Made by a program: the position numbers and the translations under genes. DNA of 64,000 bases, taken from the NCBI RefSeq assembly GCF_011064595.1, contig NZ_JAALJI010000030.1, positions 1 to 64,000 on the forward strand, read 5' to 3'. The notes beneath the pieces are model-generated. The model was not told where the DNA came from. It saw only the letters and a list, made by a program, of their open reading frames with translations, and did not search any database. The DNA is from Paludisphaera soli. Lineage in GTDB: Bacteria > Planctomycetota > Planctomycetia > Isosphaerales > Isosphaeraceae. Shown in pieces: positions 9,534 to 18,412 of this stretch; the first letter of the stretch is position 1; every line of letters begins with the position of its first letter.

Positions 9534-10643
9534 TCAGTAAGTCCGGCCGATCTTCGAGACGATCGCGCGACGGACTTCCAGCGGGTCGACGCCGCCGCTC
9601 TTGCGGTACACGACCTCGCCGCCGGGGGCGAGGATCAAGGTGTACGGGACGGGCCCGGGCCACTTCGGGTCCAGGGCCTCGGCGAAGGCGTCGCGATCGG
9701 CCGAGTCGAGGATGTAGTTCGTCGCGGCGACGCGCTTGTCTTTCAGGGTGGCGAGCGCCTGGTCCTTCTTGGCGGGGTCGTCCAGGCTGATGGTGACCAG
9801 GCGGAAGGGCCGGCCGCGGTACATGCGGTTCATCGTCACGAACTCGGGAAGCTCCTGGACGCAGGGGCCGCACCAGGTCGCCCAGACGTTGACGACGGTG
9901 TACTTGTCGGTCTCGTTCTTCGCGAGCTTGGCGACGCCCGCCAGGTCGATGGGCTCGATCGCCACGGGCTCGGCGTCCCAGGTCTCCAGCGACTTCTTCG
10001 CGTCCGCCTGCTTGTCGGCCCATTTGGTGGAGCAGCCGAAGACGCGGGTGATCGGCGTCGGCACGGGCTTGCCGGCGAGGATGGCGTCGACCGCGTTGAG
10101 GGCGTCGCGCGATTTGGGGGGCTTGACCTCGCCGTCGTCGATCCGGCCGTGATACCGGAGCTTCCGCTCGGCGTCGAAGATGAAGACGTGCGGCGTCGCG
10201 AGCGCCCCGTAGGCCCTGGCGACCGCCTGGGTGTCGCCGTCGTAGAGGTACGGATACGGGTACTTGTGATCGCGCGCCCGGATCTTCATGTCCTCGAACG
10301 AGTCGCCGAGGTCGCTGTAGCCCAGCTCGTCGAGGCGGACGGCCTTGGGGTCGTTGGGCGAGATGGCGACGACGGCGACGCCCTTGTCCTTGTAGTCCTC
10401 GTGCAGCTTGGCCACCCGTTCCTCGTAGGCCTGGGCGGTCGGGCAGTGGTTGCAGGTGAAGACGACGACCAGCGCCTTGGCCGCCTCGTAATCCTTCAGC
10501 GCGTGGTCCTTGCCGTCGACCCCGGGGAGGTTGAAGTCCGGCGCGGCGGCGCCGATCTCCAGGGGCTTGAGGTCGGGCGGATCGGCGAGGGCCGTGGTGC
10601 AGGCCAGCAGGCCGAGGACGATCGTGAGCCGCGTCGTTTTCAT
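9534..10643 (-). CDS. Exported double thioredoxin-fold protein (peroxiredoxin-like plus TlpA-like)
   Basis: The 369-residue protein has a signal peptide ending near CTTALA. Domain one (about 30-195) starts with the AhpC/TSA-like phrase GAAAPDFNLPGVDGK and carries CNHC at 64-67. This is the arrangement of planctomycete redoxins that contact thiols through a CxxC. Domain two (about 235-369) is TlpA/ResA-like with WCGPC at about 257-261 and the cis-Pro segment GPVPYTLI. It is a likely periplasmic thiol-disulfide reductase. The ATG at 10643 follows GGGAG and begins the signal peptide, so the 21-residue extension upstream is rejected. Confidence 0.88.
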   Translation of the reverse strand: MKTTRLTIVLGLLACTTALADPPDLKPLEIGAAAPDFNLPGVDGKDHALKDYEAAKALVVVFTCNHCPTAQAYEERVAKLHEDYKDKGVAVVAISPNDPKAVRLDELGYSDLGDSFEDMKIRARDHKYPYPYLYDGDTQAVARAYGALATPHVFIFDAERKLRYHGRIDDGEVKPPKSRDALNAVDAILAGKPVPTPITRVFGCSTKWADKQADAKKSLETWDAEPVAIEPIDLAGVAKLAKNETDKYTVVNVWATWCGPCVQELPEFVTMNRMYRGRPFRLVTISLDDPAKKDQALATLKDKRVAATNYILDSADRDAFAEALDPKWPGPVPYTLILAPGGEVVYRKSGGVDPLEVRRAIVSKIGRTY

Positions 10644-10755
10644 GGCGAGTCGCTCCCGTGGCGTCGTGGCATCGGTCGGTTTCGCACGCCGTTCTCCGAC
10701 GCGCAAGCTGGTAGTCTGACCGACCCGCCGTCTCCGGGCAAGGTTCCCCCGAGGT

Positions 10756-11310
10756 TCACGGATGCGGCCTGGGGAACGGCATCGGCACGGGGAAGCCCAT
10801 GGGCACGCCCCCCTGCGGGTACATCATGGGGGCGAAGGACGGGTAGGAAGAGGGGCCGATCGTCCCCCGGATCGGCGCGAGCCGGACGGTGAGCGGCTCG
10901 CGCGAGACGACGCTCCGGGCCGAGGCGTCCACACCCAGGAAGATCCCCTCGGCCGCCGCGGCGGCGAGCAATTCGCGATGAACCACCGCGCCGACCTTGC
11001 GCGTCTCGTTCGGGCCTTCCTCTCGCCCCAGGTCGACGTCGCGGACGGCCACGTCGTAGTTCGGGAACTTCTCGGCCATCATGGCGACCCACGCCTGGAC
11101 GGCCGGCGTATAGTCCCCCTTGCGGACGTCGTACACCTGGTACTGGAACGACGCGATCGGCCGGGCGCGGTCGAACCAGGCGACGACCTTGTAATCCGCG
11201 CGCGGGGCGGCGGGCGCCGGCCTCGGCGCCTCCTGGGCGATCGCCACGGTCCCGTAAAATGCCGTCGCCCCCAGGATCAGGCTCGCGACGTGCCGACTCG
11301 GGCTTCTCAT
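10756..11310 (-). CDS. Hypothetical secreted protein with proline-rich tail
   Basis: The 184-residue protein has a signal peptide (MRSPSRHVASLILGATAFYG to about AIAQ). The mature part has an alpha/beta-looking segment, DYKVVAWFDRARPIASFQYQ onward. The tail is rich in Met, Pro and Gly (PMMYPQGGVPMGFPVPMPFP) and is probably unstructured. I recognise no family. It sits between the thioredoxin-fold gene and the CoA-binding protein gene, all on the minus strand with short gaps. Confidence 0.65.
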   Translation of the reverse strand: MRSPSRHVASLILGATAFYGTVAIAQEAPRPAPAAPRADYKVVAWFDRARPIASFQYQVYDVRKGDYTPAVQAWVAMMAEKFPNYDVAVRDVDLGREEGPNETRKVGAVVHRELLAAAAAEGIFLGVDASARSVVSREPLTVRLAPIRGTIGPSSYPSFAPMMYPQGGVPMGFPVPMPFPRPHP

Positions 11311-11334
11311 GGAGGACGTCTCCCGGGCGTCGGA

Positions 11335-11715
11335 TCAATAGCGGGCCGGGTTCTCGCCGACGTCCAGGATGCTGCACGCCTGGATCACGTCGAGGCCCAG
11401 CTCCTCGGCCTTCATCAGCAGCTCGGGGGACTCGGCGCCGGGGTTGATCCAGACCTCGACCTGCTTGTCGCGGATCTGGTCCAGCACCCGGAGTCCGACT
11501 TCAGGCGGGACGTAGAAGGAGACGCGGTCCAGGTGATCAGCCGGGACCGACGCCAGGTCGGGGTAGGCGGCGTGGCCCTCGATTTCGGCGAGCGTCGGGT
11601 TGATCGGGAAGACCTCCCAGCCCTGCGCGGCGAAGGCGCGGACGGCCTTGTTGCCGTACTTGGAACGATCCGAACTGGCTCCGACGATGGCGATCTTCTG
11701 GCGCGATCCGGTCAT
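11335..11715 (-). CDS. CoA-binding domain protein (YccU-like)
   Basis: The 126-residue protein consists of a single Rossmann-like CoA-binding domain. IAIVGASSDRSKYGNKAVR forms the nucleotide-binding start, FPINPTLAEIEG follows, and the later VWINPGAESPELL is characteristic of the YccU/DUF1855-type group. The molecular role of the group is not well defined. The start at 11715 (MTGSRQKIAIVG) is supported by GGAGG eight bases upstream; the longer frame to 11745 adds nothing conserved. It lies 24 nt upstream of the hypothetical secreted protein on the same strand. Confidence 0.9.
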   Translation of the reverse strand: MTGSRQKIAIVGASSDRSKYGNKAVRAFAAQGWEVFPINPTLAEIEGHAAYPDLASVPADHLDRVSFYVPPEVGLRVLDQIRDKQVEVWINPGAESPELLMKAEELGLDVIQACSILDVGENPARY

Positions 11716-11856
11716 CCGAGGACCTCCGACGAGACGGGCCGGCAAGCGGCGGCGAGAGGCGTCCGCTATTCACGTCACGCCGACCCGTGAGTTTATTGTA
11801 GGGCCCCGGTCCATCGAAGTCGCGTCCCCGGCCCGCGCGTCGTCGTCGGCCCGGCG

Positions 11857-12999
11857 TCATTGCCAGTCGAGGCCGTTGATCCAGCTCATCCCGGGGAGCT
11901 TGAGCGGCCGGGCCTCCTTCGTCTCGACGTCGACGAGGACGACGCGATTGAGCGTGTTCTCGCCGGGGATCTTTCGCGACGGTGGCCCGTCGGGGTGGAC
12001 GTCCATCGCCCGGAGCGCGCAGGCCAGGGTCTTGCCGTCGGGCGACCAGGCGACCTTGTCGGGCGAGAGCAGGACGTCCGGCCCCTCCTTCGTCTCCTCG
12101 ACGAGGATTCGAGGCCCGCCCCCCTCCAGGCCGATCACGCGGATGTCGTTCTTTCCGCGTTCCTGGCGCAGATAGGCGATCCATCGGCCGTCCGGCGAGA
12201 AGCGGGGGTAGACGTTCAGCCCCCGGCCCTCGGTCAGCCGACGCTGCTCGCTGCCGTCGGGGCGCATCAGGTAGAGCTGGTAGCCGCTCCCGCGCGGCTC
12301 GTGACGGTCGGAGACGGTGACCAGCCACCGGCCGTTGGGCGACCAGTCGTCGACCTCGTCGGTCTCCGGGATCGGCAGTCGGACGGGCTTCGAGCCGTCG
12401 AGGTCGAAGCGCCAAGTCTCGTGGTGCGCGGGCTCGGGATCGGGGGGATTGAACCACTTGACCACGATGAGCTGGCGGCCGTCGGGCGACCAGGACGTCA
12501 CCCCGCCGAAGTCGGAGACCCGAATCGGAGGACCGCCGGCTTGCAGATCGAGCGTCCAGACGCCGACGTTCTCGATGTCGACGCCCGGTCCGGTCCTGCC
12601 GGCGCGGATGAGCGCGAGCGACTTTCCGTCCCGCGACGCCCGGGCGTTCGCGCCGGGGACGGCCCCGGGCACTCGCTTGCGATCGCCGGTCGCGGGATCG
12701 ACGGCCCAGAGGCCGTCGAGGTCCGCGTCGTATCGGCTCCCCGTGCTGAAGTTCGCGTCCAGATAGATCGTGCCGAGGCCCGCCGGCCGCGGAGACGCCT
12801 GGGCCGACGCCCGCCGCAAGGTGGGGACGGCGCAGGCGGCCGTGCCGAGGGCGGCGAGCTGCAGCCACTCGCGGCGCGAGACGTCGGGACGCGCGGCGAG
12901 CGTCTCGGGGAGCCGCGTCATCCGGCGCTTCCAGAAGGTGCTGAGCCCGGGCGCGCCCTCGCTCAGGGACGAACTCCAGGGACCGAATCCGTGCGACAT
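11857..12999 (-). CDS. Tat-exported TolB/WD40-like beta-propeller protein
   Basis: The 380-residue protein carries a twin-arginine-type signal (SRREWLQLAALGTAACAVP) starting at residue 41 after a leader. It then has repeated PD40-like blades: SWSPDGRQLIVV, DWSPNGRWLVTV, RFSPDGRWIAYL and AWSPDGKTLACA. Such propellers act in protein-protein contact in the periplasm. The start overlaps the 3' end of the BlaR1-like gene by 37 nt, so the two are likely translationally coupled and the protein may belong to that regulatory module. No enzymatic motif was seen. Confidence 0.8.
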   Translation of the reverse strand: MSHGFGPWSSSLSEGAPGLSTFWKRRMTRLPETLAARPDVSRREWLQLAALGTAACAVPTLRRASAQASPRPAGLGTIYLDANFSTGSRYDADLDGLWAVDPATGDRKRVPGAVPGANARASRDGKSLALIRAGRTGPGVDIENVGVWTLDLQAGGPPIRVSDFGGVTSWSPDGRQLIVVKWFNPPDPEPAHHETWRFDLDGSKPVRLPIPETDEVDDWSPNGRWLVTVSDRHEPRGSGYQLYLMRPDGSEQRRLTEGRGLNVYPRFSPDGRWIAYLRQERGKNDIRVIGLEGGGPRILVEETKEGPDVLLSPDKVAWSPDGKTLACALRAMDVHPDGPPSRKIPGENTLNRVVLVDVETKEARPLKLPGMSWINGLDWQ

Positions 13000-13952
13000 G
13001 GCGGTTGCTCCTGCAGGTTCGGGGAGGCGGCCGAGGCCGCCGGGATCGCGGGACGACGAGGCGACGACAGGGAGACGACCTCGACCAGCGTCGAGGCGTA
13101 GGCGGCGGCGTCCTGGCCGGCCGCGTCCATGGCGATCCGGTCGCACGCCAGTTCGCGCTCCAGCAGGGCGCGATAGGCGACGTAGCGCGCCGCGGGATGG
13201 ACCGTGAAGACGACTTCCGCGACGGCGGGGATCCAGTCCCAGAGCAGGTCGCGTCGCTTCAGGTGCGCCAGCTCGTGGACGAGGACGGCGCGAATGGGAG
13301 CGTCGTCCAGGGCGTCGGCCAGGCCACGCGGGATCGCCAGGGTCGGACTTCGCAGCCCGCAGACGAACGGGGAGGCGGCGTCGACCTCGACCACCACGGG
13401 TGCGCGTCGCAGGCCGAGTCGGCCCGCCGCTTCCGCCGCGAGCCCCAGGAGGTGGGCATCCGTCGCGGCGGTCGCCCGGCCCAGGACTCGGGCGAGCCGC
13501 CGCCCCTGGGCCGCGAGCCGCGCCACGCCCGCGAGGACCCCCAGGACCCAGGCGGCGAGGAGGGCCGATCGCCACGAGAGGGCCCGCCGCGCGAAGGGGG
13601 GGGCCGCGTCGTCCGGTCCGCCCGCCTCTCGGCCTTTCGCGGGAGGCCGGAGCATATATCCCGTGGCGGCCTCGACGTCGCCGGGGGCGGCCGCGGCTTC
13701 CGGAGGTCGCGCGGTCGGCGGACGCGGCGGCGACGGCGCGGCGAGCCACGCCGCGCCCCACAGCGGCATCAGCAGGAGCTTGATCGCCGCGATCCGCCAG
13801 AGCCAGCAACGGAGCGCCGGCGAGGCCCGCCGCAGGCCGGCGGCGATGGCCGCGAATGCGGCCGCGACGACGAGCGACTGCCAGGCGACGGACCAGGCCA
13901 CGTCGGCCCAGGCCGTGGCAACCCGCTCGAAGCCGGCGAGGAAGGTCGTCAC
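12963..13952 (-). CDS. BlaR1/MecR1-type M56 family membrane metallopeptidase
   Basis: The 329-residue protein starts with a GTG at 13952 inside the stop of the BlaI-like gene (GTGA, 4-nt overlap). Membrane segments lie at about 18-40, 50-72 and 126-146. The zinc-protease motif HELAH is at 226-230, followed by LLERELACDRIA with the third metal-ligand Glu, as in M56 peptidases. It lacks the C-terminal penicillin-binding sensor domain of true BlaR1, so the ligand is unlikely to be a beta-lactam and may be sensed by a partner. The downstream propeller protein is the obvious candidate. Confidence 0.88.
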   Translation of the reverse strand: MTTFLAGFERVATAWADVAWSVAWQSLVVAAAFAAIAAGLRRASPALRCWLWRIAAIKLLLMPLWGAAWLAAPSPPRPPTARPPEAAAAPGDVEAATGYMLRPPAKGREAGGPDDAAPPFARRALSWRSALLAAWVLGVLAGVARLAAQGRRLARVLGRATAATDAHLLGLAAEAAGRLGLRRAPVVVEVDAASPFVCGLRSPTLAIPRGLADALDDAPIRAVLVHELAHLKRRDLLWDWIPAVAEVVFTVHPAARYVAYRALLERELACDRIAMDAAGQDAAAYASTLVEVVSLSSPRRPAIPAASAASPNLQEQPPCRTDSVPGVRP

Positions 13953-14356
13953 GCCCCCCCCTTCCCCCGCCCCTCGATCTTGCGGGCGATCGCGCGGAGC
14001 GCCTCCAGATCCCGGGCGGTGAGGCCGTCGGCGTCGGACTCGGCGAGGAACGCGGCCAGGGGCGCGCTCGATCCTCCCAGCGCCTTCTCGACGAACCGAC
14101 GGATCAGCGTGGGCAGCACCCGCCGCTCCTCCACAGCCGCCCGGTAGCGGATCGGGCCCCGCTCGGCGTCGGGCTCGCGAATCAGCAGGCCCTTCTCCTC
14201 CAGGCGTTGCATCGTCTTCAGCACGGTGGTGCGGGCCACCGGCCGATCGGCCTGCACCAGGTCCCAAACCCGGCGCTCCGTGCAAGGCTGCTCGCGCCAG
14301 ACCAGGCGCAGCACCATCATCTCCAACTCGCCCAGCGACGGGATCGCCTCACCCAT
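13949..14356 (-). CDS. BlaI/MecI-type winged-helix transcriptional repressor
   Basis: The 135-residue repressor matches the penicillinase-repressor family. LGELEMMVLRLVWRE forms the first helix, and VARTTVLKTMQRLEEKGLL is the recognition helix region. The C-terminal helical half mediates dimerisation in this family. The ATG at 14356 is preceded by GGAGG, whereas the frame extension to 14395 runs through candidate operators. In the classical system the membrane protease encoded next inactivates the repressor. Here the pair probably autoregulates and controls the adjacent propeller gene. Confidence 0.92.
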   Translation of the reverse strand: MGEAIPSLGELEMMVLRLVWREQPCTERRVWDLVQADRPVARTTVLKTMQRLEEKGLLIREPDAERGPIRYRAAVEERRVLPTLIRRFVEKALGGSSAPLAAFLAESDADGLTARDLEALRAIARKIEGRGKGGA

Positions 14357-14375
14357 CTCGGTCCTCCGGTGGATT

Positions 14376-14421
14376 ACGACGGCTGTCGTCAACATTCGGA
14401 GTTTACGGCGGACGCCGTAAA
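14376..14421. promoter_or_regulatory. Candidate BlaI operators
   Basis: Two dyads lie just upstream of the repressor gene. The stronger, 14402-14421, has perfect 9-bp arms TTTACGGCG and CGCCGTAAA around GA. The nearer, 14376-14389, is ACGAC-GGCT-GTCGT. BlaI family dimers bind short dyads overlapping their own promoters, so these fit autorepression. Binding itself is inferred. Confidence 0.55.
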
Positions 14422-14451
14422 AGTCAACTCCCGACCGGGGGTCAACAGAAA

Positions 14452-14482
14452 GACGCCGCGCGACGGGGGGTCGCGCGGCGTC
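14452..14482 (-). terminator. Intrinsic terminator of sppA
   Basis: A perfect 13-bp hairpin (GACGCCGCGCGAC and its complement around five Gs) lies 27 nt past the sppA stop. On the minus strand it is followed by TTTCTGTT, a usable U-rich tail. It separates sppA from the BlaI unit. Confidence 0.8.
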
Positions 14483-14509
14483 GTAGGATTCACGAGGGAT
14501 CGGCGAGGC

Positions 14510-16396
14510 TCAGCGGCCGACGCCCAGCTCGGGCATCATGGCGACGACCCCTTCGCGGCGGATCAGCTCCAGGCGGCCGAGCGCCGTGCGGACGACGGCG
14601 GCGCGGACCGGGTCGAGCGCGCCCAGGAGCGGTGCGGCCTGTTCGAGCAGGAACGAGCGCGGTGCGATGCTGACGAGGCCCTTGCGGTCGCCGTCGGCGT
14701 CGGGCTCCATCAGCTCTTCGAGGATCGTGCGGGGCTTGGGGAGCGTCCGCACGTCGTAGGTTTCGAGCTTGGCCGCCTCGGCGGCGTGGGCGACGGCGTC
14801 GTGGAAGCCGCCGAGCTTGTCGACGAGGCCGAGTTCCAGGGCCTGCTTGCCGGTGTAGACGCGGCCGCCGGCCAGCTCGTCGATCGGCTTCTTGAGCTTG
14901 TCGCCGCGGATCGCGACGACGTGGCCCTTGAACTCGCCGTAGATCTCGTCCATGTAGGACTGCATCTTGAGCCGCTCGGCCGGCGTGAAGACGTCGCTGG
15001 AGCTGAGCATGCCGGCGTTCTGGCCGCGGCGGTAGGCCTTGAACGACACGCCGAGCTTGTCGAACAGCCCGCCGACGGCCAGCTTGCCGCTGACGACGCC
15101 GATGGAGCCGGTGATGGTGGCCTCGTCGGCGAAGACCGCGTCGGTGCCGCAGGCGACGTAGTAGCCGCCGCTGCCGGCGACGTTCCCCATCGAGACGACG
15201 AGAGGCTTCTTCGCCTTCACGCGGCGGGTCGCGTCGAGGATGATCTCGCTCGCGAGGGCCGACCCGCCCGGCGAGTCGACGCGGAGGACGACCGCCTTGA
15301 TCGCTTCGTCGTTCGCCGCGTCGTCGAGGGCGCGGCGGATCGAGACGGCGGCGGCCTCGCCGTCCTGGAAGAGGGCCATGCCCCCGGACGCGCCGACTAC
15401 GATCGGCCCGTCGACGTAGACCACGCCGATCGCCGGCTTGGTCTTGTCGACCTTCGACTCGGCCATGATCTCGCCGAGGAACTTGAAGAGGCCGAACGGC
15501 GACGAGGCGTCGAGCTTGGGCTCGGCCTTCTTGCCGTACTTGCGGTCGAGGACCACGTCGTCGCCGTAGGTCTTCTTGAGGTGCGCCTCCAGGTCCTGGC
15601 GGTGCTCCACGGCGTCGAGGACGCCGAGGGCCTTCGCCTTCTCGGCGGTGTGCGGGCCGCTGTCGATCCAGGCCTTGACCAGCTCCGGGCTGACCTTGCG
15701 GCCCTCGGCGATGCGGGCGACCATCGTCTCGAAGATACTGTCCAGCAGCCAGTTCTGCATGGACTCGGCCTCCTTGCTGGGGCCTTCGCGCATGAACATC
15801 TCGGCGGCGCTCTTGTAGTCGCCGCAGGTGAGGAAGTCGGGCTTCACGCCGATCTTCTCCAGCATCCCGCGGAGGTACGGGGCCTCGCCGTAGAGGCCCG
15901 TGATCCAGAGGTCGGCCGTGGGGACCAGGCTGACGCGCGAGGCCCCGCTCATCAGGACGTACTGGCCCAGGCTGCCGACCGAGTCGGCGTGGGCGATCAC
16001 GTCCTTGCCCGCCGCCTTGACGCGGTCGAACGCCCGGCGGATCTCGGCCACCTGCGCGGCACCGACGGTCGGGCCCTCCAGGATCACCACGACGGCCTTC
16101 ACCGCCGGGTCCTTCGCCGCCTTGTCCAGACGTTCGATAAGCGTCCAGAGCGGCGTCGACGACTCGCCGCCGAGGTTGAACGAGTCGTCGGTGGGCGTCT
16201 CCTTGATCGTCCCGGCCAGCCGGAAGACGGCGACCCGTGGCTTGGGAGGCTCGGGCTTCTTCTCGGGCTCGGCCTTGGCGGCCTCCGCCGGCTTCTCCTG
16301 CGCCATCGCCGGGGGCGGGCCCCAGGGGGCCGCCCCGAGCGTCGTCGCCAGGGTCGCGGCCAGGGCGAGTCGGTATCGACTTCGCGTGCTCGTCAT
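14510..16396 (-). CDS. sppA: Signal peptide peptidase SppA, long form, exported
   Basis: The 628-residue protein has a signal peptide (to about residue 32) and tandem S49 peptidase domains (about 55-270 and 320-560), the E. coli-type 67 kDa architecture. The general-base Lys is in DYKSAAEM (Lys195), and the nucleophile Ser is in NVAGSGGYYVACG (Ser409). SPGGSA near 375-380 is the conserved loop. It degrades cleaved signal peptides in the envelope. The ATG at 16396 follows GGAGGAAG, which rules out the longer frame to 16738. The extended N-terminal signal followed by a Lys/Glu/Pro-rich linker is unlike the single TM anchor of the E. coli enzyme. Confidence 0.94.
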   Translation of the reverse strand: MTSTRSRYRLALAATLATTLGAAPWGPPPAMAQEKPAEAAKAEPEKKPEPPKPRVAVFRLAGTIKETPTDDSFNLGGESSTPLWTLIERLDKAAKDPAVKAVVVILEGPTVGAAQVAEIRRAFDRVKAAGKDVIAHADSVGSLGQYVLMSGASRVSLVPTADLWITGLYGEAPYLRGMLEKIGVKPDFLTCGDYKSAAEMFMREGPSKEAESMQNWLLDSIFETMVARIAEGRKVSPELVKAWIDSGPHTAEKAKALGVLDAVEHRQDLEAHLKKTYGDDVVLDRKYGKKAEPKLDASSPFGLFKFLGEIMAESKVDKTKPAIGVVYVDGPIVVGASGGMALFQDGEAAAVSIRRALDDAANDEAIKAVVLRVDSPGGSALASEIILDATRRVKAKKPLVVSMGNVAGSGGYYVACGTDAVFADEATITGSIGVVSGKLAVGGLFDKLGVSFKAYRRGQNAGMLSSSDVFTPAERLKMQSYMDEIYGEFKGHVVAIRGDKLKKPIDELAGGRVYTGKQALELGLVDKLGGFHDAVAHAAEAAKLETYDVRTLPKPRTILEELMEPDADGDRKGLVSIAPRSFLLEQAAPLLGALDPVRAAVVRTALGRLELIRREGVVAMMPELGVGR

Positions 16397-16729
16397 GGTG
16401 GTTCTTCCTCCAAGGATTCGCGCTTGCTCGTCCCAGATCGCGACCGCGCCGCGATGCGGGCAGGTCGGTCGGGTATTCGACGACTCCGGCCGATTCTTGG
16501 CCGGCTCGTCGGGAGTCATGGTAGACGGCGGAGGATGTGCGGGGCAATCCGGGCGGGCTGAACCGGTCTTCTCAGCCGATCGCCGGATCGCTGCCGCCAA
16601 ATTCCCGTTCGCCGACAACTCGAATCCGAGCGAGCCGATCCATATCGATCCCTGGTCACGGCCGGATCGATCGGTCCTATTCCATCCAGGGCCGGCTTCG
16701 GGATCGCCAATCATCAAAGGATCGAGTCC
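16397..16729. other. Intergenic region, no gene supported
   Basis: These 333 nt lie between the divergent sppA and a 141-residue hypothetical gene. The open frames here are extensions of neighbours or shadows. AT-richer patches around 16620-16660 could hold promoters for both directions, but no convincing -35/-10 pair or operator was recognised. Confidence 0.3.
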
Positions 16730-17155
16730 ATGAACCAAGATGCGGATCTAGCAGCCTTGATCGAAGGCGTTCTGTTCGACAGCGGCGAATGGATCGACGT
16801 TCCCGGGCGGTCGTGCATCCGCCGGCTGAAGGGGATGGGCTCTCGCGCACCCAGCGCCATAGTGGCAATCGCCGATCTCCTGGCAAACCACCCGGAAACC
16901 GTCGTCAAGCACCACTGTGTGGAATTGTTGGTGAACGCCAACATGTCGGAGGCGGACGAGGCGCTTGCCGAAGCGCTTCGTTTGCCGCTTGAGGACGAGG
17001 TGCGCCAATCTCTCATCGAGGAGGCGGACGACTCGGTGAGGCTTCGTCGGCACGCCCGATTCGTCGCAAACGCCAGGGAGTTGGAGCGACTTTGGTCCCA
17101 CCCGTCGCTCCGCACCTTCCTCGGCCATGCCGCCGACGCCGCGGGTTCGGGATGA
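16730..17155 (+). CDS. Hypothetical protein with atypical codon use
   Basis: The product is 141 residues, soluble, acidic and probably all-helical (SAIVAIADLLANHPETVVKH, then DEALAEALRLPLEDEVRQSL), reminiscent of a short HEAT-like array. It uses CTA, GCA, ATA, TGT and TTG codons that neighbours avoid, which points to acquisition from elsewhere or weak selection. No family was recognised. It lies alone between sppA and a radical SAM gene. Confidence 0.55.
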   Translation: MNQDADLAALIEGVLFDSGEWIDVPGRSCIRRLKGMGSRAPSAIVAIADLLANHPETVVKHHCVELLVNANMSEADEALAEALRLPLEDEVRQSLIEEADDSVRLRRHARFVANARELERLWSHPSLRTFLGHAADAAGSG

Positions 17156-17326
17156 CTCCAGATCGGATCGCGTCGGCGAGGTCGAATGGATAGGTCGGCC
17201 GTTGCGGGCGGTGGGGTAGATCGCCTTTCAGGCCGGTCATGCCCTGTCCTCCAGCTCGAATCCTTTCAACTGCCGCCGTCATAGGCTCTGGAAGCTGCCG
17301 CGACGAATGTTGAAGTTCCATGGCCT

Positions 17327-18412
17327 TCACTCGAACAGCCGCATTTGGTCGCCGTCCTTCGGCGGACGGCGGAAGGCTGCCGGGGATACGGGCCAGGGCT
17401 GGACGTTGAGGTCGAGGCGGCGGCAGGAGGTCTTGAAGACGCGGGCGATGATGTCGGCGATCGGGCCCCGGCCGCGCATGCGGTCGCCGAATTTGGGGTC
17501 GTAGAGCTGGCCGCCGTGCATGGAGCGGATGCGGTCCAGGATCTTGTCCTTGGCGTCGGGGCGGTGGCGTTCCAGCCAGTCCTCGAACAGCGGGGCGACG
17601 GCCAGTGGGAGGCGCACCGCGACGTAGCCGGCGGTTCGCGCGCCGGCCTTCGCCGCCGCTTCCAGGATCGCGGGCATCTCGTGGTCGGTCAGGCCGGGGA
17701 TGACCGGGGCGACCATGACGCCGACGGGGACGCCAGCCTCGGCGAGCGTGCGGATCGCCGCCAGCCGTCCCGACGGCCGGCTCGTCCGGGGCTCTAGCTC
17801 GGCCGCCATCGCCGGGTTCAGCGTGGTGATCGAGACGAAGACGCCGGCGGCCCGGTCCTTCGCCAGGTCCGCGAGCACGTCCACGTCGCGGGCGACGAGC
17901 CGGTTCTTGGTGACGATGGTGACCGCCTGGCGATACTCGGCCATCACCTCCAGGCAGCCCCGGGTGAGCCGCAGCTTGCGCTCGATCGGCTGATACGGGT
18001 CGGTCACGCCGCTCATCGAGAGGACCCGGGGCCGCCACCTGGGCGAGTCGAGCGCCGCCCTCAGCAGGGCCGGGGCGTCGCGCTTCACGAGGATCTTGGT
18101 TTCGAAGTCGATCCCGGCCGACAGCCCGAGGAACTCGTGGGTGGGCCTGGCATAGCAATAAATGCAGCCGTGTTCACATCCTCGGTACGGATTGACGCTC
18201 GCCTCGAAGCCGACGTCGGGGCTGTCGTTCTCGGCGACGATGGTGCGCGAGCGGTCGTCGAGGAACTCGGTGTCGGGCCGACGGAGCCCTTCCAGGTACT
18301 CGGCGTCGTCCTGCACGGTCTCCAGCTCGATCTCGTGGTGCTGTCGCTCGAACCGGTTGGGGGGATTGAAGCCGGCCCCCCGGCCCTTCGGTGGGATCCG
18401 CTCGCCGCTCAT
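17327..18412 (-). CDS. PA0069-type radical SAM protein
   Basis: The 361-residue protein has the radical SAM cluster motif CX3CX2C in NPYRGCEHGCIYCYARP (Cys79, 83, 86), which binds the 4Fe-4S cluster that cleaves S-adenosylmethionine. GAGFNPPNRFE at the N-terminus and MSGVTDPYQPIE in the middle mark the PA0069 group, distantly related to spore photoproduct lyase. The substrate is not established. The start at 18412 was preferred because the group begins close to RGAGFNPPNRFE; an in-frame ATG fifteen codons upstream exists. Confidence 0.88.
   Translation of the reverse strand: MSGERIPPKGRGAGFNPPNRFERQHHEIELETVQDDAEYLEGLRRPDTEFLDDRSRTIVAENDSPDVGFEASVNPYRGCEHGCIYCYARPTHEFLGLSAGIDFETKILVKRDAPALLRAALDSPRWRPRVLSMSGVTDPYQPIERKLRLTRGCLEVMAEYRQAVTIVTKNRLVARDVDVLADLAKDRAAGVFVSITTLNPAMAAELEPRTSRPSGRLAAIRTLAEAGVPVGVMVAPVIPGLTDHEMPAILEAAAKAGARTAGYVAVRLPLAVAPLFEDWLERHRPDAKDKILDRIRSMHGGQLYDPKFGDRMRGRGPIADIIARVFKTSCRRLDLNVQPWPVSPAAFRRPPKDGDQMRLFE

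Noticed and set aside
13856-16561. A 901-codon plus-strand open frame across blaI and sppA
   Set aside because: Shadow of sppA and BlaI-type genes; no ribosome-binding site or domain.
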